A DNA stretch of 64,000 nt from positions 2,170,001-2,234,000 of the forward strand of contig NC_133958.1 in the NCBI RefSeq assembly GCF_031877795.1. The letters are read 5' to 3'. The stretch's first letter is position 1; every line of letters starts with the position of its first letter. Shown here in pieces: positions 55,201-64,000 of the stretch. The stretch is from Strix aluco. Lineage: Eukaryota > Chordata > Aves > Strigiformes > Strigidae. The notes beneath the pieces are model-generated. The model saw nothing but the letters and a program-made list of their open reading frames with translations, was not told the origin of the DNA and searched no databases. A program made the position numbers and the translations under genes.

Positions 55201-56580
55201 ACACGACGCGCAGCCTCCCCTCGCCCCCCCCGGTGTGCAGCCCCCCTGCATGAGCCCCCCGCGCACCCCCGCTGCAGGGCCACCCTCCCGGCACCGTCCC
55301 TCGCCGTGGCGCCCAGGCCCCGTGGCCCCCGGCGCTCAGCACCGTGCTCAGCACCGCGCTCCCCCCCAGCTCCCCCAGGCTCATTCCCCTCCCCAAATCA
55401 CCGGTGTCTCCCCCGCGGCGAGGGCTCAGCCAGCCATCCCGCTTCTGCCCGTCTTCTTTCTTTTCCCCCTTTTTCCCCTTTTTTCCCCTTTTTTTCCATT
55501 TTTTTGGGGTTTTATTGGTGCTACTTTCTTCCCCTTCAGCTTCCTGTCAGCGCCGGGGCAGCAGCTCCCCCGCGCCCCCCAAAACTAAGGCAAATACCTC
55601 AAACCCCCCCCAATCCCCCATGGCGCCGCGGCAGCGAAGGCGAGCGAAACCGGGGCGAATCTTTCCGAAATCAGGGATCCTTTCGCAGCGGTGTTTCTTC
55701 CTTAATTTTTTTTTTTTTTTTTTTTTTCCCTCCTTTATCCCTTTCCGCCTGGGTTTTTCCTCATTTTTCCGCATCCTTCAGGGATTACAAACCGCCGTAA
55801 TTTCAGCCTCATTTTTATTCCGGGAGCAATTTTTTTTTTTTTTTTTTTGGGCCAGTGGGTTTTTGTACCACGGCGCAAAAAAAAAAAAAAAAAAAGTAAT
55901 AATTCAAAATTTAAAAAATAAAGCGCCGTTTCTTCTCGGATTCGGGAATTCGGTCAGAGGCGGGGGGTTTATTTTTGGCATTTTGTTGGGGTTTTTTTTG
56001 GGATAATTGAGGAGGGGAGGTGGGACGGCGGCAGGCGGAGAGGGGGGACACCGCGGGGGTGTCCTGGCGGCTCCGAAAAATTCACACTTGAAGATTTCTT
56101 GGTCGGCTCGGGACTGTGGTTACTTGAAATGAAGTTTTTTTCCGGGGCGGATCGAGGACCGGTAGATTTTTTCCCATGTCTCAAGGCAATAGGATTAATG
56201 TGTATTAAACTGTAGATACTTCTAGGACAGTAAATTTATGCTGATAATTTTATTTTGTATAATTTTCCCTTTTTCTTTTTTCCCCTCTTTGTGGGTTGTT
56301 TTTTTTTTTTCCCCTTAACACCCTTTTCTTTTTCCCTTTCCCCTCAGTGTTTTTGGTAAATTTATTTTTTAGGATGCCTAAAAATTGCAAGTTTGGATCC
56401 TTCCCCTTTCTTCCCCGGTTTTGGTTTTGTTTTTTGTTTTGTTGTTGTTTTTTTTTTTTTTTAATTTGTATTTTATTCTAAGTTACACGCGGCCGGCCGG
56501 GCCGCGAAATGTATTATTCCTGATATCTTTAAAATATTGTGGGTGTTTTAATAAATTTTATATTTATTTTTTGCACTCAA
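55201..56580 (+). other. TET3: TET3 3' UTR, distal part (probable)
   Basis: After the minisatellite the sequence becomes T-rich and then AT-rich (56190-56570) with a composition typical of a terminal 3' UTR. An internal AATAAA lies at 55917-55922. That this is TET3 UTR is inferred from position, from the lack of another gene and from the known length of TET3 3' UTRs in mammals. Confidence 0.5.
56550..56555 (+). promoter_or_regulatory. TET3: Candidate distal TET3 poly(A) signal
   Basis: AATAAA in TTTTAATAAATTTTATATTT, at the end of a long AT-rich stretch and about 50 bases before the next minisatellite. Confidence 0.6.
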
Positions 56581-56604
56581 CACACAGCCCCTGCTTTCTG
56601 TTTC

Positions 56605-57475
56605 CTGCTGGGGGGAGGCAGGATGGGGCCCTGGGTGTGGAACGGGGGGGACACAATGGGGGGGCAGGATGGGGCCCAGTCTATGGGATGGGGGGGCAGA
56701 ATGGGGCCCTGGGTGTGGAATGGGGGGGGACACAATGGGGGGGCAGGATGGGGCCCTGGGTGTGGAATGGGGGGGACACAATGGGGGGGGCAGAATGGGG
56801 CCCTGGGTGTGGAATGGGGGGGGACACAATGGGGGGGCAGGATGGGGCCCTGGGTGTGGAATGGGGGGGGACACAATGGGGGGGCAGGATGGGGCCCAGT
56901 CTATGGGATGGGGGGGCAGAATGGGGCCCTGGGTGTGGAATGGGGGGGGACACAATAGGGTGGGCAGGATGGGGCCCTGTCTATGGGATGGGGGGGGCAG
57001 GATGGGGCCCTGGGTGTGGAATGGGGGGGACACAATAGGGGGGGCAGGATGGGGGCCCTGTCTATGGGACTGGGATGGGTGCAGGATCGGGTCCTTTTGG
57101 GGGGGGGGAGGGCGCAGGATGGGGGCCCTGGGTATAGGAATGGGGGGGGGCAGGATCGGGTCCTTTTGGGGGGGGGTGCAGGATGGGGCCCTGGGTATAG
57201 GAATGGGGGGGTGGGGGGCGGGATGGGTCCATGGTGTGGGGGGGGGTGCAGGATGGGGCCTAATTGAGGGGGGGGGCAGGATGGGGCCCTGGGTGTGGGA
57301 ATGGGAGTGGGGAGGGAATGGGGGGGGGGGGCAGGATGGGGCCACGTCGGGGGCGGGGGGGGCTGTCAAGATGAGGCCTTCTTTATGGGAATCAGGGGGG
57401 ATGGAGGAGGGGGCCCTGGGGGTGGTTGGGGGTGCAGGATGAGGCCCTTCTGGTGCCCTGCCTGGAGGGGGGGGG
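56605..57475 (+). repeat. G-rich minisatellite between TET3 and BOLA3
   Basis: Units of about 45-50 bases made of GGGGCAGGATGGGGCCCTGG, GTGTGGAATGGGGGGGGACA and CAAT. A longer combination containing CCAGTCTATGGGATGGGG recurs near 56669 and 56895. It degenerates from about 57050 to 57475, where runs of 7-10 G are frequent. Confidence 0.95.
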
Positions 57476-57628
57476 TGGCGGGTCCCGCCGGGGGGGGTAT
57501 CAGGATGGGTCCCCCCACTGCGCCCCGAGTAGCCATCGGGCCGAGTCCCCGCCGGGGTCCTCCGCGCCACCAGGGGTCGCGCTGGCGAGGCAGCGCCGGT
57601 CCCGCCCCCTGCCCTGCGGAGCGCGCGC

Positions 57629-57638
57629 TGATTGGCTG
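57629..57638 (-). promoter_or_regulatory. BOLA3: Inverted CCAAT box of BOLA3
   Basis: TGATTGGCTG, the complement of an NF-Y CCAAT box, about 80 bases upstream of the BOLA3 ATG in a CpG-rich promoter (about 57480-57760). The ATG itself lies in AGGATGGCGGC, a YY1-like element. Confidence 0.7.
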
Positions 57639-57714
57639 GCCGGCGGGTGACGTTCCCTCCCCTCGCGGGGAGCGCGCGGCGCCGTGTCCGGTCATCGGGC
57701 GCGCGCCGCCCAGG

Positions 57715-60700
57715 ATGGCGGCCTCGGCGGGGCTGCTGTGCCGCGGGCCGGTGCGTGTCCTCCGCGGCCCTCCGCGGCCCTCCGCCTCTCCCGCCCGCTG
57801 GCCGCGGGCCCCCTCCCAGCCCAGGGATGGGGCGGGGGCGCTCGCTCCGTGTCCAGGACCCCCTTTTCCCCCCCCCTTCCCCTCAGGTGTTTGGTTGGGG
57901 CGGGGGGGGGGTGTGTGTGTGTGTCCCGTCTCCCCGCGTCTCCCCTCCGCGCTCCCCCCACCCCGTAACCGGTAAGCGCGGCCTGCGCCTCCTCACGGTA
58001 AGTGCCCCCCCCACCCCCCGGTGCCAGCAGCCTTCCCCGTGCCGGTGAGAGCGGCCTAAACCCCCACCCCCCCCGCGGTGTCCTACCCTCGGTGCCGGCA
58101 GCTCCCCCCAGCGCGGGTGTGTGTGTGGGGAGGGGTGTGGGCCCCGCCCCCCCCGAAGCGTTTCTTAGGGGTGTTTTTGCCGCCCCCCCCCCCGCCCTCC
58201 AGCTCTTCCTGCGCCGCGGCCCCTGGCGAAGCTTCACCTCGCAGACGGACGGGGAGGCCCGAGTGAGCCGGGTCCTGCGGGAGAAGTTCCCCCGGGCTTC
58301 CGCCATTAAAGTCGTGGATATATCAGGTACGGGGGAAAGAAAAAAAGCTCTTTATTTTCTTCTCACCAACCCGTGCGCTTTTGTGAGGGGCCGAGTCTGT
58401 CCCCAGCCCCCCCCCCCACCATGCTGTGGGGGACCCCCCAAACAGATCAGGGACGTGGGGGCACAGAGGAACCTCCTCTTTGCTCAAGCGTTTGATTTTC
58501 TTAGGGGGCTGCGGCGCCATGTACGAAATCCACATCGAGTCGGAGGATTTCAAGAGAGAAGCGAACGGTGCAGCAGCACCAGATGGTTAATCAGGTGAGG
58601 GGGGCTGCGGCGCTTGGCAGGGGACGGGGGGTACGAGTGCGCGAGCGAGTGTGCGAGCGCCGGGAGCCGAGCGCGCTGTGTGTGGGCTGCACTTGGAGTT
58701 TGCACGCCGGTTGTGCGTACACACAGCAACACGAACAGTCGGTGGCCCGCAGTGCTGTGCCTGGATGTACAGTAACAGAACGCGCTGTAGCTGGGTGAGT
58801 GTGGGACAGTCGGGCTGCGTGTGTGTGTACAGCCTTTAGTTCAGCACAACAGGTGCTGCACACACACCCGCCTGGGGCTGTGCTACAGGTGAAGGTGCCG
58901 CACACACACCTGCCCAGGGCTGTGCTACAGGTGAAGGTGCCGCACACACACCCGCCCAGGGCTGTGCTACAGGCGAAGGTGCTGCACACACACACCCGCC
59001 CGGGGCTGTGCTACAGGTGGAGGTGCTGCACACACACACCCGCCCAGGGCTGTGCTACGGGTGGAGGTGCTGCACACACACACCCGCCCGGGGCTGTGCT
59101 ACAGGTGAACGTGCTGCACACACACCTGCCTGGGGCTGTGCTACAGGTGAACGTGCTGCACACACACCTGCCCGGGGCTGTGCTACAGGTGAACGTGCTG
59201 CACACACACCCCGCCCAGGGCTGTGCTACAGCTGAAAGTGCCATACACACACCCGCTCAGGGCTGTGCTACAGGCAAAGTGCTCCCCACACCCAGCGAGA
59301 GGGTGAAGTGCTGTGCCTGCACCCAGGGTGACTGTCTTGAGTGCAGCCCTTTTTGTTTTTTTTTTTTTTACCCCTTAACAAACAGTGTAGCCCTTCCCTT
59401 TTTCCCCCAAGAATAAAGGGTGTGGCTCTTCCTAATCACTCGGGTGTGTGGGGGGTGGGCACTGTGTGTATGCACAGCACTTACAGCCAGGCCTGTGTAC
59501 ACGTACACACACAGTCGGGTTGTGCCCAGCGCCTGGCTGTGGAGCACTGCAGGCCCAGGGCCCTGCTCACACACCGCACAGGCACAACGTGAGGGTTAAG
59601 TGCTGCACCCACACCCAGTGCAGGTGTCTTGACAGTATAGCCCACCCTTCCTGCCCAGTAAGTGTAGCCTGCCCTTTGTGAGGGAAAAAAAGAGGTAGTG
59701 TAGCCCTGTGTGTGTAGCATACCAGCGGGGCACTTTGCCTGTAGCGCTTAACCAGGGGGGGTGTGTGCAGCACGTCCCTGCGGGACACGCTGACGGTGTG
59801 GGGGTGTGAGTACACCCCAAGCACAGTGCTGTGTCCACCTGTGAGTGTCAATAGCACAGCCCTTCCTTCCCCCATACGGAACAGTGTAGCCCTTCCTAAT
59901 AAATAGGGTGGTTGTGTGTGGGTGTAGCACTTGCACCCAGGCGTTGCGATGGGGCGTGTATGTGCACACACACAACCCGGGTGCTGAGCTGGAGTGTTGT
60001 GCCCACACTGAAGTGCCAGAGAGTACCTGAGTGCAGGTGTCTTTGAAGCACAGCCCTTCCTTTTTAACATGGCCCTTCCTTTTTTTCACCCAATAACAAA
60101 TTGTGTGGCCCTCTAGCTAACTCCCTACCTGTACAGCCCTCTAACCAACCAACCAACCGTACAGCCCCCTAACCGCACGGCCCCCTAACCGCATGGCCCC
60201 CTAACCAACCAACCAACCAAGCGCACGGCCCCCTAACCAACCAACCAACCAACCAACCAACCAAGCGCACGGCCCCCTAACCAACCAACCAACCAACCAA
60301 CCAAGCGCACGGCCCCCTAACCAACCAACCAACCAACCAACCAACCAAGCGCACGGCCCCCTAACCAACCAACCAACCAACCAACCAACCAAGCGCACGG
60401 CCCCCTAACCAACCAACCAACCAACCAACCAAGCGCACGGCCCCCTAACCAACCAACCAACCAACCAACCAAGCGCACGGCCCCCTAACCAACCAACCAA
60501 CCAACCAAGCGCACGGCCCCCTAACCAACCAACCAACCAACCAAGCGCACGGCCCCCTAACCAACCAACCAACCAACCAAGCGCACGGCCCCCTAACCAA
60601 CCAACCAACCAACCAAGCGCACGGCCCCCTAACCAACCAACCAACCAACCAAGCGCACGGCCCCCTAACCAACCAACCAACCAACCAAGCGCACGGCCCC

Positions 60701-61394
60701 CTAACCAACCAACCAACCCACCCACCCACCCCACGGCCCCCTAACCAACCAACCAACCAACCCACCCACCCCACGGCCCCCTAACTAACCAGCCAACCAC
60801 CCGCACGGCCCCCTAACCAGCCACCCGCACGGCCCCCTAACCAGCCAACCAACCACCTGCACGGCCCCCTAACCAGCCAACCAACCGACCGCACGGCCCC
60901 CTAACCAGCCAACCAACCGACCACACGGCCCCCTAACTGTACAGCCCCCTAACCAACTAACCATACAGCCCTCGTTTTCTAAGAGCTACGGCAGCTCCGT
61001 GTGTAGCACCCACCCTGGGCACAGCACGGCACTGACAGCTGGGCGCGGGGGTTACTCAGCGCACACCCAACCTGTGTCAGCGCTCAGCTGAGGCGGGGGA
61101 GCACGTGCACAGCCCCCACCAAAGCGCTACACCACGCTGGAGGCTCCCACAGCACCAAGGGTGGGCTGTGCCGTCAATAAACCGGCCCCAGCGCAGGCAA
61201 CGCTCCGATCCGGGCAGCGCACGCGCACACACAGCGTGTGCTCCCGTGGGGCACACAGTGACCCCCCCTGCACCCCCCAGCCGCCGTTCCGCACTTGACC
61301 CTGAGCGCTGGCACTTGGTCTGTTGCAGGCGCTGAGCGAGGAGATCAAGAGCATGCACGGGCTGCGCATCTTCACCTCCACCCCCAAACCCTGA
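57715..61394 (+). CDS. BOLA3: BolA-like protein 3, with an apparent one-base frameshift
   Basis: Four coding exons: 57715-57750, 58203-58326, 58505-58594 and 61329-61394 (stop TGA). BOLA3 is a small mitochondrial protein that works with GLRX5/NFU1 in delivering 4Fe-4S clusters to lipoate synthase and respiratory enzymes. Exon 1 gives MAASAGLLCRGP and exon 2 continues LFLRRGPWRSFTSQ, an Arg-rich presequence, then the BolA fold starts: SRVLREKFPRASAIKVVDIS, GGCGAMYEIHIESEDF, RTVQQHQMVNQ, and ALSEEIKSMHGLRIFTS. The signature Cys of GGCGAMYE and the His of MHGLRI are present. In exon 3 the sequence TTCAAGAGAGAAGCGA (58549-58564) is one base longer than the family's Phe-Lys-Glu-Lys-Arg needs; read literally it runs to a TAA at 58588-58590. 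All borders and the remaining frame are otherwise intact, so an assembly or sequencing error, or an individual allele, is more likely than gene loss. Confidence 0.88.
57908..57923 (+). repeat. (GT)n microsatellite
   Basis: A short GT run in the first BOLA3 intron. Confidence 0.7.
58855..59290 (+). repeat. 42-45-bp minisatellite in the last BOLA3 intron
   Basis: About ten tandem copies of GGGCTGTGCTACAGGTGAAC then GTGCTGCACACACACCTGCC plus a few bases. Each unit contains a CA run and TACAG. Related, more degenerate CA-rich words (TGTAGCCC, CACACACA) continue to about 60060. Confidence 0.93.
59291..60125. other. BOLA3: BOLA3 last-intron sequence between arrays
   Basis: A mosaic of irregular short words (TGTAGCCCTTCC, CAGGTGTCTTGA, GTGCTGCACCCACAC) that looks like an old, broken-down tandem array. 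No gene is seen. Confidence 0.6.
60128..60960 (+). repeat. Nested (CCAA)n / GCGCACGGCCCCCTAA array
   Basis: About 24 units of an invariant GCGCACGGCCCCCTAA followed by a variable number (about 1-7) of CCAA copies, so unit length changes in steps of 4 bases (24, 36, 40, 44). Towards 60710-60960 the block degenerates (CCCACCCACCCCACGGCC; CCAGCCAACCAACC). It ends about 370 bases before the last BOLA3 exon. Confidence 0.96.
60961..61328 (+). other. BOLA3: Remaining BOLA3 intron before the last exon
   Basis: GC-rich intron sequence ending in the acceptor CTGTTGCAG at 61320-61328. Nothing else is recognised. Confidence 0.6.
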
Positions 61395-61415
61395 CGCTCC
61401 TGCCGCTGACCTGAC

Positions 61416-61421
61416 AATAAA
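61416..61421 (+). promoter_or_regulatory. BOLA3: BOLA3 poly(A) signal
   Basis: AATAAA 22 bases after the BOLA3 stop, giving a very short 3' UTR of about 45 bases. Confidence 0.85.
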
Positions 61422-61632
61422 GATGCTCTCCCCGAGAGGTGCCCGCAGGGCTCCGTGCTGACGCGCAAAAACTACCTCCTTACCTAAAAACATCCAAAGG
61501 CTGCGTTTAAGGCACCTGTGTGGGGCTGGGGGGAGGCAGGGGGAGGCGGGGAAGAAGATGAGACGCCCCCTCATTCTCTGAAAGAGATGAGACACCCCCT
61601 CATCCTCTGAAAGAAGAGCAGGAAGGAGAAAT

Positions 61633-61638
61633 TTTATT
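61633..61638 (-). promoter_or_regulatory. MOB1A: MOB1A poly(A) signal (candidate)
   Basis: TTTATT on the + strand reads AATAAA on the minus strand, about 660 bases downstream of the MOB1A stop. It places the MOB1A 3' end near 61615, less than 200 bases from the BOLA3 3' end. Confidence 0.65.
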
Positions 61639-61802
61639 ATTATTGCCTTGCCACACAGTAGGGTCCCTCCCTCAGCCCCCCACTGCTGCTCTTCCAGCCC
61701 AGGGACAGGCTCCCCTCGGGCCAGGCACTTCTTTTCCTCCCCCCCACAACATTGTTGCTGCTGCTGAGGGGAGCTTAAGGCTCTAAGTGCACCTCTCATC
61801 TG

Positions 61803-61828
61803 GAAAAAAAAAAAAAAAAAAAAAAAAA
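61803..61828 (+). repeat. Poly(A)/poly(T) run in the MOB1A 3' UTR
   Basis: An uninterrupted run of about 26 A on the + strand. On the gene's strand it is a poly(T) tract. Confidence 0.85.
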
Positions 61829-62298
61829 GCACTTCCAAAAATAAGCTGAGCCACTCCGCTCTCGCCCAGGGGAAGCGGACGCTGGGCTTCGCCCCGGTTG
61901 GGCTGCTCACAGCCAAGCGCTGTGTCCGTGGGGGCCAGAGGAAAACGTTGCCTCTGGGAGTAGAAAACAGCCACGCAGCGCTCTGAGCTTCACCCCCACG
62001 CCTGCGGGGAACAAAACCCGCTCTGCGGCCGAGTCCCGTCTTCAGACTCGAGCACAGAGCCTAGAAAACCCAACGGACTACGCAGGGCAAGTCGGCGCAG
62101 CACAGCCACGGGCTTTTCAAACACCGCAGGCTGCGGCTGCAGCGGCGGCACGGGAGGGGCGACGCTTGGCCCCCGAGCCCGGTGCCGCTCAGAGCGTCGT
62201 CCGGCATCTCGGGGCTTGTGTCGCTGAAGGCGAAGCGTAGAAGTGGCTGGCGTACGAAGCGGAAAGGAACGGCCCAAAGGGTCCTCCCGGGGAAAGTT

Positions 62299-63475
62299 TT
62301 ATCTGTCCTTGGAGCCCAGCTTCTCAATCAGTTCCTGCAGAGGAGCCAACTCCCGCCTGTCAATCAAGTTGAATTCCTGGCAGGGGAAAAAAAACAACAA
62401 ACAACAAACAACACAAAAACTGAAGGCGCCTCTCAAAGTGCTGCTGGAAAACACATCCGGCCACTGTACGCGTGGTGGGAACTTGGCATGTCAGCACATG
62501 CCAGCTCCCGAGAGAAACACCAAACAGGCAGCACTGCCTCTCCTGTTTCTCTGCAGAGAAATTCTAGCGTTTCAGGGCAACAAAACTTTTTCTGCTGCGT
62601 TGCCGAGACGTACCAAGCTGCTCTGCACAGCAAGTCGCACGCGCAGTCAGAGCAGGCTGTTAAAACACCAGCATTTAAAAAAGGCGCCACTGCTGCTACT
62701 TCCAAGTCAATTCCTGAGCTACAAAACCCCCCAGGTTCTCCTCTGAGCCTGGTTTCTTTTACTGCAGGCTGACAGCTAAAACCTGAGAGGGAAATTCAAC
62801 CATTTACAGCCAACTCAGCCATGCTTCCTGCAAAAAAAAAAAAACCACCAACCAACCCAACACCACAAACCCACAGTGCTGCAGCTGCATGGTTTGCATG
62901 GTACAGGGGGGTGGGAGCCAAGTGTATCTTCCAGCACACACCACAGCTGTAAATCTTCAAAGAGCGAGGAGGTGCTTCAAATCCAACGCCCTTTAAAAGC
63001 AAATGGGGAACGAGAAACCCCAGAGGCAGGCGACCGGCCGCTGTTTCGCAGCTCACCTGCACAAAGAAGATAAAGTGCTTGAAGGAGGTGTTGAGGTGGG
63101 CCTCCTCCTGCAGCCGCATGACGGAATCGAAGTGCTGGTGGTAGATGTGGGCGTACACGCGGAACAGCCGCTTCAGGATCGTCTTGGCCACCGACATGAA
63201 GTTCTTGGGAAAAGGGACGCCTGAAACGCAGCAACGTGCAGAGAGAAATCCTTCAGTTTGGTCCGAAGTACCAAAACAAGATGTTCCGGCAGCAGCTCGG
63301 CCCCATCCGCGAGGCCTGTTGCATGGCACAGCCGCACTTACCGATCTTTGAAGGGAAGAGCGTTTCGTCATCCAGCTGGTCCTGCACCCATGTCATCAAG
63401 TAATCGATGTACTTCGGAGCCGAGCACTTGATCGGCTTCTTTATGTTAGTGCCGTCCGCCCAGTGGTACTCGTAC
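62299..63475 (-). CDS. MOB1A: MOB kinase activator 1A, last three coding exons
   Basis: Read on the minus strand: exons 63475-63342, 63220-63057 and 62376-62299 (stop TAA), with GT/AG borders and matching phases, give about 124 of the usual 216 residues. MOB1 binds and activates LATS1/2 and NDR kinases in the Hippo pathway. The order is [91 protein letters not shown] and [20 protein letters not shown], ending GSKDR. The two zinc-binding histidines of HIYHQH are present; the two zinc cysteines and the N-terminus lie beyond the window. MOB1B is nearly identical, so the choice of 1A rests on the BOLA3 neighbour. The 3' UTR runs down to about 61615. Confidence 0.95.
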
Positions 63476-64000
63476 CTGCGGGGAGAGGGAAGGAAGAGAA
63501 ATTCTTTGCTCCTAGAGGCAAAATTGCCTTTTCAGGCCCCACAGCTTCCTCCTTATCTCAGTGAGGAGTGATGCTGCAACGCTCGGACTCCTCAGAAGCA
63601 ATGAGGGCAGCACTTTGCCTTTCCACGTTTCTCGAGCGCAACACAACAGTCTCAGAGTTCACACCTCCATCCCGACCGCTGCAGCCATCGCCCTCAGGGT
63701 TTGACCCTCAAAAGTGAACTTTGATTTTGTGGCAACCTCCTCCCAACATCAACATTTCCTTAAAACAAGACAAAAACTGGCCAAAGAGGACATGTCAGGG
63801 CCATCATCCGCCACCTGAATTAATTCACCTGTGGCTTTCAGACACCCCCCAAGAATTCGGCACTCCCTCTCCTCTCACACAAGATGGCTGACTTCTCCAG
63901 GAGATTGTCCCCGGGGCCACACGTTAGCCAAAGACTTTTGGAAGCCGCTGGCTCAAATCGACACGTGTGCTTATCAGTCCCACAGCTCCTCCAGACTGGG
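63476..64000 (-). other. MOB1A: MOB1A intron (partial)
   Basis: Non-coding sequence upstream of the exon ending at 63475 (minus-strand acceptor CCCCGCAG). No further exon is seen before the window ends. Confidence 0.7.

Noticed and set aside
52211-55800. Cys/Trp/His/Gly-rich open frames of about 380-430 codons downstream of TET3, at first glance like a zinc-binding repeat protein
   Set aside because: The Cys, His and Trp spacing follows the 15-bp minisatellite; several frames and both strands are equally open.
60201-60774. GWLVGWLVRGPCAWLVG-type hydrophobic repeat frames on the minus strand
   Set aside because: Translation of the CCAA array; no start, signal or transcript evidence.
60128-60960. 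CRISPR-like regular spacing of an invariant block with variable spacers
   Set aside because: The 'spacers' are only CCAA runs of changing length, and the host is a vertebrate; this is a nested tandem repeat.

Overview
The window is bird genomic DNA. All retroelement sequence recognised is CR1 LINE (four truncated copies), introns are short and GC-rich, and minisatellite arrays occupy many introns and spacers. The gene order STAMBP-ACTG2-DGUOK-TET3-BOLA3-MOB1A matches human 2p13 from memory. Gene density, GC content and repeat load suggest a microchromosome (inference). I cannot name the species.

Layout: the last six coding exons of STAMBP (+, 301-6117, 5' end outside the window) with three CR1 fragments in its introns; a 4.4 kb spacer with no recognised gene; a compact ACTG2 (+) with two perfect CArG boxes and a TATA-like element; a 1.2 kb higher-order minisatellite; DGUOK (+, seven coding exons); about 19.6 kb of spacer and probable TET3 5' region with a CpG-rich putative non-coding first exon near 24.2-24.4 kb and several arrays; the TET3 coding exons (+, 37714-48801), with further arrays and a CR1 copy in its introns; an unusually long probable TET3 3' UTR interrupted by a 3.1 kb minisatellite; a G-rich array; BOLA3 (+, four exons); and the last three coding exons of MOB1A (-, 5' end outside the window), tail-to-tail with BOLA3.

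The genes are functionally unrelated neighbours held together by old synteny: a K63-linkage deubiquitinase, smooth-muscle gamma actin, mitochondrial deoxyguanosine kinase, a 5-methylcytosine dioxygenase, a mitochondrial Fe-S cluster factor and a Hippo-pathway adaptor. All intron-exon joins given were checked by reading AG/GT borders and codon phase. The main oddities are a one-base frameshift in BOLA3 exon 3, a very short DGUOK presequence with an overlapping upstream ATG, no visible TET3 CXXC exon, and many long tandem arrays, several open in multiple frames and mimicking large genes. I found no evidence of a new gene system; the large repeat-encoded open frames are explained by their repeat structure.
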